Assembly (NCBI GenBank): GCA_007132595.1
Contig: SLOH01000093.1
Location: 1 to 5,874 of the forward strand
Reading direction: 5' to 3'
Source: Waddliaceae bacterium
GTDB lineage: Bacteria; Chlamydiota; Chlamydiia; Chlamydiales; SLOH01
Length of the DNA: 5,874 nt
Position 1 is the first letter of the stretch. Each line of letters starts with the position of its first letter. A model generated the notes under the pieces. The model was not told the DNA's origin. It made no database searches and saw only the letters and a list, made by a program, of their open reading frames with translations. Both the position numbers and the translations under genes were made by a program. Of the stretch, positions 1 through 4,431 are shown in pieces.

Positions 1-2229
1 AAAGATAAGCCGCAAAGTTTTGGGACAATCAAAGGAGTTTTAATTCCAAACATTACCATGATGTTTGGTGTCATTCTTTTTTTGCGTCTTGGAGTGATTA
101 CCGGAAGCTCCGGTATCTTCCAAATGCTGTCAGCGATCGGACTATCGCTTGTCATCATGACACTGACAAGCCTCTCCATCGGATCTCTGATTACAAACAT
201 GAAGGTCGGTTCCGGGGGTGTCTATTACATTATCAGCCGGGTCCTCGGTCTAGAGGTGGGAGGAGCTGTCGGTCTAGGTATTTATTTTGCCCAGCTGATT
301 TCAATGGCTCTGACGATTTCCGGTTTTGCCATTTCCATTTGCGAGCTATTCCCCTCCTTTAATCTCTATTGGGTCGAGATTATTACCCTGTTGATCCTCG
401 CCTTGCTTTCCGGATACTCCGCGTCTTGGGCGCTACGACTGCAAGGGGTGATACTTGGGATACTTCTTGTCGCTATTGTCTCAATTTTCTTCGGTTCTGT
501 TGAGGGGCTGCCTCCGTCTGATGGGCCTGTCATGCCCTTTTACTCAGGAGACATGACCTTTTGGACCACATTCTCGCTCTTTTATCCGGCAATGACCGGG
601 ATTGAGGCCGGCATGGCAATGTCTGGTTCATTGCGAAATCCCGCCCGCTCCTTGTTTTATGGCAATCTGTTATCCCTTGCTTTTGTCGCTGTCAGCTACT
701 CGGCTGTTGCAATTTTTGCGGTCATTAAAATTCCTCATTCAAATCTCGTATCCGACCCGTTCGCGCTTCTAGATTTTGCCGCCTCATCCCCACTTGTTCT
801 TGTCGGTATATGGGGAGCGACACTCTCCTCCGCGCTTGGGTGCTTACTCGGAGCCCCGCGCATGCTGCAATCGATGGCAGAAGACGGCGTCATCACACAA
901 AAACTTGCAAATGTTGGAACTAAAGAGGGTCAAGGGCTACGTCGCTCACTCATCGTCACGACAATACTGACCGGGGTTGTGATGCTGTTTACCACAATGG
1001 ATCAAATCATTCCGATGCTGACAATGATCTGCTTGGTAAGCTATGGGCTTCTCAATTTTGTGACCGCTTTTTCACAGCTGATGAGCATTCCCTCATGGCG
1101 CCCCCGCTTGCAATTCCCCTGGTGGGCATCGATGACCGCGGTGATTTTTATTATCATCTCCATGCTCATGATTGCACCGGGCTGGTCTTTTATCACATTT
1201 TTCACTCTTCTCGCTGTCTATTTTTGCATTCGCGCCCAAGATGTCGAGTCGGGATTTCAAGACCTTAGAGAAAGTTTCGTTTTCTTCTTGTCACGCTTGA
1301 CAGTCTATCACCTAGGCAAGCCAACAGAGCACGCGTTGACCTGGCATCTACAACTACTCGTATTGATTGGAGCGCCGACAACGTCACAGAATCTCGTGCG
1401 AATTTCCGATAAGCTCACAAAGAGAAGCGGGATTTTAACTTTTGCAGCAGTCGTTCCCGAAGAGTGGCAGACTTTAGACCGCCTGCAATTGACACGTCAA
1501 TCCTTTGCCAACCACTTTCAGCGACTTGGAATTGTTTGCCTAAGCCAAGTCTATCCGGCAAACAGTATGAATGAGGGGTATATCCAGCTGATCAAAGCAT
1601 TTGGAATCGGACCCATTCAGCCAAACACTGTTGCGATGGAAATCTCCGAGGAAAATATCGATTCAAATTTACTTGAGCTGATTGAAACTTGCAGGCTGAC
1701 ACAAAAAAACCTGATTTTAATGCGTGACTCTGAAAAAGTCCCCGAGTCATGGTTTGTTAAGCCGCGTTTTGATCGTGGAAAGAGAATTGATATCTGGTGG
1801 GATCCAAATGACACGAGAAACTTTGACCTCTCGATGTCACTGCTCACAACGCTAAGAGATGGTGTTGTCTTTAGTGGCTCAAAGGTTACAGTCAAAACAA
1901 AAGTTGATGATGTCAATACAAAAAAAGAAGTGAAAAGCTACCTCAAAGATTTTCTTCGCAAGAGTCGGATCGAAGGAGAAGTGGCTGTATACATCGATAA
2001 TATAAAGGAAGATAAGCCGGCATCTCTTCGTTTTATGCCGCTTGCTCAACTCGAACAGCCCGAAGACTTAGAAGAAGATGACAAAGACGCGCGCTTTGAA
2101 AATTACGCACAATACCTAAAAGATCAGCTAAAAAATATTCAAAAAGATGAAGTGGTGCTATTTGTCACAAGCTACGACACAATAGACCACAGGTCCATTT
2201 ACATTCCAAAGATCAATAACGAACTTTGA
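1..2229 (+). CDS. SLC12-type cation-chloride cotransporter, 5' end outside window
   Basis: Inner-membrane secondary transporter of the APC superfamily, cation-chloride cotransporter (CCC/SLC12) family, expected to move Cl- with Na+ and/or K+. The frame is open from base 1, and the codons before the first ATG (58) already read as family sequence (FGTIKGVLIPNIT leading into TM1), so ATG-58 is internal and the start lies upstream. The visible part has 742 residues: about 12 hydrophobic segments to roughly base 1240, then a soluble C-terminal domain of about 320 residues that resembles the SLC12 C-terminal domain (VLIGAPTTSQNLVRISDKL, about 1354-1410). Family signatures are GVILFLRLG in TM1, GGVYYIISRVLG in the TM2-3 region, and FYPAMTGIEAG in TM6. 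By my alignment to NKCC1, the TM8 Na+-site pattern A..SS is kept (817-831), as are the TM6 Pro and Thr (586-588, 595-597) and the TM10 Cl--site Tyr (1042-1044). The TM3 K+-site Tyr is Thr (313-315). The family call is firm; the ion set is inferred. Confidence 0.88.
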   Translation, partial: KDKPQSFGTIKGVLIPNITMMFGVILFLRLGVITGSSGIFQMLSAIGLSLVIMTLTSLSIGSLITNMKVGSGGVYYIISRVLGLEVGGAVGLGIYFAQLISMALTISGFAISICELFPSFNLYWVEIITLLILALLSGYSASWALRLQGVILGILLVAIVSIFFGSVEGLPPSDGPVMPFYSGDMTFWTTFSLFYPAMTGIEAGMAMSGSLRNPARSLFYGNLLSLAFVAVSYSAVAIFAVIKIPHSNLVSDPFALLDFAASSPLVLVGIWGATLSSALGCLLGAPRMLQSMAEDGVITQKLANVGTKEGQGLRRSLIVTTILTGVVMLFTTMDQIIPMLTMICLVSYGLLNFVTAFSQLMSIPSWRPRLQFPWWASMTAVIFIIISMLMIAPGWSFITFFTLLAVYFCIRAQDVESGFQDLRESFVFFLSRLTVYHLGKPTEHALTWHLQLLVLIGAPTTSQNLVRISDKLTKRSGILTFAAVVPEEWQTLDRLQLTRQSFANHFQRLGIVCLSQVYPANSMNEGYIQLIKAFGIGPIQPNTVAMEISEENIDSNLLELIETCRLTQKNLILMRDSEKVPESWFVKPRFDRGKRIDIWWDPNDTRNFDLSMSLLTTLRDGVVFSGSKVTVKTKVDDVNTKKEVKSYLKDFLRKSRIEGEVAVYIDNIKEDKPASLRFMPLAQLEQPEDLEEDDKDARFENYAQYLKDQLKNIQKDEVVLFVTSYDTIDHRSIYIPKINNEL

Positions 2230-2245
2230 AACCAAAGCCCCTTCC

Positions 2246-2749
2246 CTACTTTTTTCCTAGGGCGGCGATTGCTTGCCTGTAGTTTGGCTCTTGGGTAATC
2301 TCAGGAACGATTTCGCGGTATACAATTGTATTATCCTCCCCTAGTACAAATACGGCCCTTGCAAGCAAGCCTCGAATCGGACCCTCGGTAATTGAAAGCC
2401 CATACTCATCTGCGAAGTGGCTGCGAAATGCCGAAAGAGTCATCACATTTTTTAAGCCCTCTTCCTTACAAAAGCGCGAAGCTGCAAAGGGCAAGTCCAT
2501 ACTAATATTGAGAACGACAAGATTTGGGTCTGAAGCCACCTGAGAGTGAAAGGCGCGCAGCGACTTTGAGCAGATGGAAGTATCCAGGCTTACAAAAATA
2601 TTGAGTAGCTTCCACTTGCTTCCAAAAGAGTCTAATGTCACATCATGCAGATTTTGATCTGTTAGCTGAAAATTTGGCGCTTTTTCCCCCTCTTTAGGGA
2701 TATCGCCACTCACTCCGATCGGCTCATCTTTAAATGTGATTTTTTCCAT
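2246..2749 (-). CDS. tpx: Thiol peroxidase (Tpx), atypical 2-Cys peroxiredoxin
   Basis: Reduces H2O2 and organic hydroperoxides using thioredoxin. The length of 167 aa matches the family (about 165-168). The peroxidatic Cys60 sits in SLDTSIC with Thr57, and the resolving Cys94 is in SRFCKEEGL; this is the roughly 34-residue C_P-C_R spacing typical of Tpx, which forms an intramolecular disulfide. Arg131 (LLARAVFVL) matches the conserved active-site Arg. The N-terminal part, with GEKAPNFQLTDQNL (21-34), is the usual peroxiredoxin opening. The frame stays open 54 codons further upstream to 2911, but that extension is low-complexity, has no family match and overlaps the divergent gene. ATG-2749 has an AGGGAG ribosome site 6 nt upstream, so I chose it. 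There is no signal peptide, so the protein is cytoplasmic. It is convergent with the transporter (16 bp between stops) and has its own promoter. Both catalytic cysteines are present, so it should be active. Confidence 0.95.
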   Translation of the reverse strand: MEKITFKDEPIGVSGDIPKEGEKAPNFQLTDQNLHDVTLDSFGSKWKLLNIFVSLDTSICSKSLRAFHSQVASDPNLVVLNISMDLPFAASRFCKEEGLKNVMTLSAFRSHFADEYGLSITEGPIRGLLARAVFVLGEDNTIVYREIVPEITQEPNYRQAIAALGKK

Positions 2750-2755
2750 ATTAGA

Positions 2756-2761
2756 CTCCCT
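2756..2761 (-). promoter_or_regulatory. Ribosome binding site fixing the tpx start
   Basis: AGGGAG on the minus strand, 6 nt upstream of ATG-2749. It is a good Shine-Dalgarno match and favours the 167-aa start over the 54-codon upstream extension of the same frame. Confidence 0.7.
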
Positions 2762-2768
2762 ATCATTG

Positions 2769-2822
2769 TGGATATATATGCAAAAAGATTGTCTTTCAAC
2801 AAAATTCAAAAAAATATATCCA
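2769..2822. repeat. 9-bp inverted repeat in the divergent promoter region
   Basis: TGGATATAT (2769-2777) and its exact reverse complement ATATATCCA (2814-2822) lie 36 bp apart between the divergent tpx and small membrane protein genes. The right arm overlaps a second, shorter inverted repeat, TATCC-AAAA-GGATA (2817-2830). The left arm covers the tpx -10. The right arm places a TATATC at 2815-2820 facing the small gene, with TTGTCT (2789-2794) 20 nt upstream as a poor -35. This may be a shared operator or simply two mirror-image -10 elements. The sequence is AT-rich, so chance is possible. Confidence 0.45.
2771..2799 (-). promoter_or_regulatory. Probable sigma70-type promoter of tpx
   Basis: On the minus strand, TTGAAA (2794-2799, 5/6 to the -35 consensus) is separated by 17 nt from TATATC (2771-2776, 4/6 to the -10). 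A TATATA overlapping it with 15-nt spacing is the alternative. The predicted transcript start near 2764 gives a short leader of about 15 nt that still contains the ribosome site. The -10 overlaps one arm of the 9-bp inverted repeat, so a regulator bound there could occlude it. This is a pattern match only. Confidence 0.45.
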
Positions 2823-2842
2823 AAAGGATACGAAAGCATTTT

Positions 2843-2849
2843 AGAGGGG
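2843..2849 (+). promoter_or_regulatory. Ribosome binding site of the 44-codon gene
   Basis: AGAGGGG is followed by 7 nt and then ATG-2857. It is one of the best Shine-Dalgarno matches in the window, and is the main argument that the short frame is translated. Confidence 0.6.
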
Positions 2850-2856
2850 TAATCGT

Positions 2857-2991
2857 ATGGAGGAAACAGAGGCATACGCGATGTTATTGATTCTTTTTTT
2901 GTGGTTTGCATTAATTATTTGGTTTCTGGTTTTTTCAATTCTTGTCTTAAAGAGACTGAGAAAAATCCACCACGAACTCAAGAAAAAGTAA
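2857..2991 (+). CDS. Small single-span membrane protein of unknown function, 44 aa
   Basis: I do not recognise this protein. It starts with ATG at 2857 and reads 44 codons to TAA. The N-terminus is acidic (MEETEAYA). Residues 9-31 form one strongly hydrophobic helix with aromatic residues (LFLWFALIIWFLVFSIL), followed by a very basic tail (KRLRKIHHELKKK, 32-44). The positive-inside rule predicts a cytoplasmic C-terminus. A strong ribosome site lies 7 nt upstream, and the start sits just downstream of the shared divergent promoter region. It faces away from tpx and ends 6 bp before the end of msrB, so it fits the gap between them exactly. Being placed between two oxidative-repair genes suggests a link to redox stress, but that is context only. 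Small membrane proteins of this shape act as regulators or subunits of larger complexes (CcmD is one example of the general build). Frames on the opposite strand across this region look like shadows. Confidence 0.68.
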   Translation: MEETEAYAMLLILFLWFALIIWFLVFSILVLKRLRKIHHELKKK

Positions 2992-2997
2992 TCGGGT

Positions 2998-3414
2998 TTA
3001 CGTTTTATCAAATTTAAGCGCTGCTGAATTGATGCAATAGCGAAGATTTGTCGGCTGGGGTCCATCTTCAAACACATGGCCTAAGTGTCCATTGCAAGAA
3101 CTGCAAAAGACCTCTCTTCCAAAGATTGAAAAATTTGTGTGATCTTCTGTTTTCACATTTTCATCGAAGATCGGGGCGTAAAAACTTGGCCAGCCCGAAC
3201 CTGAGTCATATTTATGCTTTGAGCTAAACAAGGGAAGTGCGCATCCGGCGCAGAGATAGCGCCCCTCATCTTTTAAATCAAAATACGCGTTTTGAAAAGG
3301 AGGCTCTGTCCCTCCCTTCCGCAAGATAGAGTACTGCTCCTCACTCAGGCGCTCTTTCCATTTGCTTTCGGTAAGCTCAACCGCGTTTCCATCAAATCGA
3401 TCTTTCTCAGACAA
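2998..3414 (-). CDS. msrB: Peptide-methionine (R)-S-oxide reductase MsrB, TTG start
   Basis: Reduces methionine-R-sulfoxide in proteins back to methionine, with thioredoxin as the usual reductant. The 138-aa protein is a complete SelR domain. It has zinc-binding pairs C55/C58 (CAGC) and C104/C107 (CSSC), substrate-pocket W75 in DSGSGWPSF, HLGHVFEDGP (110-119), and catalytic Cys127 in RYCINSAAL. The resolving Cys of the classical two-Cys enzymes (SGCGWPSF) is Ser73 here, and no cysteine other than the five listed exists. The sulfenic acid must therefore be reduced directly or by another route. The start is TTG-3414, supported by AAAGGTGG just upstream; no in-frame ATG exists before the conserved domain. 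There is no signal peptide, so it is cytoplasmic. It lies downstream of the DinB-like gene, with 63 bp between them holding a possible promoter. It is convergent with the 44-aa gene. Confidence 0.94.
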   Translation of the reverse strand: MSEKDRFDGNAVELTESKWKERLSEEQYSILRKGGTEPPFQNAYFDLKDEGRYLCAGCALPLFSSKHKYDSGSGWPSFYAPIFDENVKTEDHTNFSIFGREVFCSSCNGHLGHVFEDGPQPTNLRYCINSAALKFDKT

Positions 3415-3451
3415 GTGTCCACCTTTTCATTACTTCATCTCTTACTTTCAT
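3407..3451 (-). other. Possible 14-codon leader ORF overlapping the msrB start
   Basis: On the minus strand, ATG at 3451 opens MKVRDEVMKRWTLV and ends with TGA at 3409-3407, in a different frame from msrB. The stop lies a few bases inside msrB (start 3414), the geometry seen in translational coupling. An internal ATG at 3430 would give the last 7 codons only. The ribosome site for the first ATG is weak (AAGCGGG, close to the ATG), and that ATG overlaps a predicted -10 (3447-3452), so the two readings conflict. It may be chance. Confidence 0.22.
3419..3426 (-). promoter_or_regulatory. Ribosome binding site fixing the TTG start of msrB
   Basis: AAAGGTGG on the minus strand ends 4 nt before TTG-3414, with its AAAGG core 7 nt away. 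It is the reason for accepting a TTG start where no in-frame ATG is available. Confidence 0.6.
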
Positions 3452-3475
3452 ACCCGCTTTTAAAAAAGTAATCAA
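3447..3475 (-). promoter_or_regulatory. Possible promoter of msrB
   Basis: On the minus strand, TTGATT (3470-3475) is followed after exactly 17 nt by TATGAA (3447-3452). Each hexamer matches 4/6 of the sigma70 consensus. It sits just after the stop of the DinB-like gene and would give a leader of about 25 nt containing the msrB ribosome site. msrB could instead be read through from the DinB-like gene, since I see no terminator between them. Confidence 0.35.
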
Positions 3476-3477
3476 TT

Positions 3478-3939
3478 CTAAGATTTCCAGACGCCCTGTA
3501 ACCGTAGGATGACAACCAATTGCCCTAAATGATAAGACGTGTGGTCTGCAAGAATAAGAATCTCACGCAGGTAGTCATGACCCTCTTCTCCATATGGAAG
3601 CGGCTGTAATAGATCCACTTTTTTGATGAGAGAGCGGATCTGCTCTCGATCTTTTCTATATTCCTCTACCGTTTGCTCCCATTGTACTTTTGCATTTGCC
3701 TTCGGCCAGTAATCATCCGGAAAGTTTCCGGGAACATATTTAGGATCGATCATATAGTCTAAAATGTCTCTTTGAGCCAATCGAATATGTTCGATGAGCT
3801 GCCATAAAGTATACGGAATCCCTTCTATCCGTTTATTCTTTAAAGAATTGGGTACCTGCTCAAGAACAGTCTCGATATCCACATGGGCTAAGCGGCCATC
3901 GAGAAGATTCAGTATATGCGTTTTTAAAACTTTTGCCAT
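3478..3939 (-). CDS. DinB/YfiT-like four-helix metalloprotein
   Basis: Member of the DinB/YfiT superfamily, cytoplasmic four-helix bundles that bind a divalent metal. The length of 153 aa is typical. The conserved metal-binding histidines are visible: His51 in LIEHIRLAQRDIL, and His133 and His137 in ADHTSYHLGQLV near the C-terminus. The pattern of a helix 2 His plus a C-terminal H-x3-H is diagnostic. Family members include DNA-damage-induced proteins of unknown activity and thiol-S-transferases (for example bacillithiol or mycothiol dependent). Which applies here cannot be read from the sequence. ATG-3939 is taken as the start because MAKVLKTHILNLL leads straight into helix 1, but I see no clear ribosome site before it. 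It lies upstream of msrB on the same strand and diverges from the TM2 gene. TACAAT (minus strand, 3986-3991) is a candidate -10 giving a leader of about 40 nt. This is not the DNA polymerase IV also called DinB. Confidence 0.85.
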   Translation of the reverse strand: MAKVLKTHILNLLDGRLAHVDIETVLEQVPNSLKNKRIEGIPYTLWQLIEHIRLAQRDILDYMIDPKYVPGNFPDDYWPKANAKVQWEQTVEEYRKDREQIRSLIKKVDLLQPLPYGEEGHDYLREILILADHTSYHLGQLVVILRLQGVWKS

Positions 3940-3956
3940 CGCACAAACTTAGTCAC

Positions 3957-3987
3957 TTGACAGAAATAAGTAAACATACTTTTTTAT
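3957..3987 (+). promoter_or_regulatory. Possible promoter of the TM2 gene
   Basis: A perfect -35 hexamer TTGACA (3957-3962) stands 19 nt before TTTTAT (3982-3987, 4/6). The spacing is longer than ideal, and no better -10 exists at 17 nt, where the sequence is all T. The 83-bp region is divergent. On the opposite strand, TACAAT (3986-3991) could serve the DinB-like gene, so the two -10 elements would nearly coincide. Confidence 0.3.
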
Positions 3988-4022
3988 TGTATTTCCAAAG
4001 CACTTATGAGAAGTTAAAGAGT

Positions 4023-4427
4023 ATGGAAAGAGAACCTACACATCACATTTCTGTTGGCTATGCGCTATCGATCTTTGGATTTATGGGCGCCCATCGATTT
4101 TATTTCGGAAAGAAATTTACCGGACTTCTCTGGCTTTTCACCTTAGGCCTCTTTGGAATTGGCTGGATCATCGACCTTTTTCTGATCCCATACATGAATA
4201 AATCCGCTCAATTTAAATATAATGACGGCCCGTATAATTACTCTATCGCATGGTTGCTGCTGACATTTCTCGGCCTTCTGGGCCTTCATCGATTCTACCT
4301 GCACAAGCCGCTAACTGGGATCTTATACCTTTTAACAGCCGGCGTTTTTGGAATTGGAATCATTTTTGATTTTTTAACCCTGAATGAGTCAATCGATGAG
4401 CTCAATCGCTATCCTTATAAAAAGTGA
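4023..4427 (+). CDS. Membrane protein with two tandem TM2 domains
   Basis: A 134-aa inner-membrane protein of unknown biochemical role, made of two TM2 domains with four predicted membrane helices. Domain 1 covers about residues 8-58 and domain 2 about 73-123. They align without gaps at a 65-residue offset: GAHRFYFGK (22-30) with GLHRFYLHK (87-95), T33-G34 with T98-G99, and GIGWIIDLF (45-53) with GIGIIFDFL (110-118). The linker is polar (MNKSAQFKYNDGPYN). The frame runs upstream to a TTG at 3933, but that would overlap the DinB-like start and add a non-family segment. ATG-4023 has GAGAAG (4008-4013) upstream and begins right before the domain. Double-TM2 proteins of this layout occur in several bacterial phyla. 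It is divergent from the DinB-like gene and ends 4 bp from the end of the flavoprotein gene. Confidence 0.85.
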   Translation: MEREPTHHISVGYALSIFGFMGAHRFYFGKKFTGLLWLFTLGLFGIGWIIDLFLIPYMNKSAQFKYNDGPYNYSIAWLLLTFLGLLGLHRFYLHKPLTGILYLLTAGVFGIGIIFDFLTLNESIDELNRYPYKK

Positions 4428-4431
4428 GAGC

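Noticed and set aside
1617..1916. 99-codon antisense frame inside the transporter C-terminal domain
   Set aside because: It is a shadow of a well-supported coding frame, with no ribosome site or family resemblance seen.
2244..2262. CCCTA-N9-TAGGG stem as a shared terminator for the transporter and tpx
   Set aside because: Only 5 bp of stem, no T run on the downstream side of either strand, and half of it lies in tpx codons.
2750..2911. 54-codon N-terminal extension of tpx on the minus strand
   Set aside because: It has no peroxiredoxin similarity, a strong ribosome site sits at ATG-2749, and the extension overlaps the divergent promoter region and the 44-aa gene.
2841..3077. 78-codon minus-strand frame between tpx and msrB
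   Set aside because: It overlaps the msrB C-terminus in another frame and is antisense to the 44-aa gene; the product is basic and low-complexity with no recognisable family.
3933..4022. Upstream TTG start for the TM2 protein
   Set aside because: It would overlap the start of the DinB-like gene and add a non-family segment; ATG-4023 sits directly before the first TM2 domain with an upstream purine-rich site.
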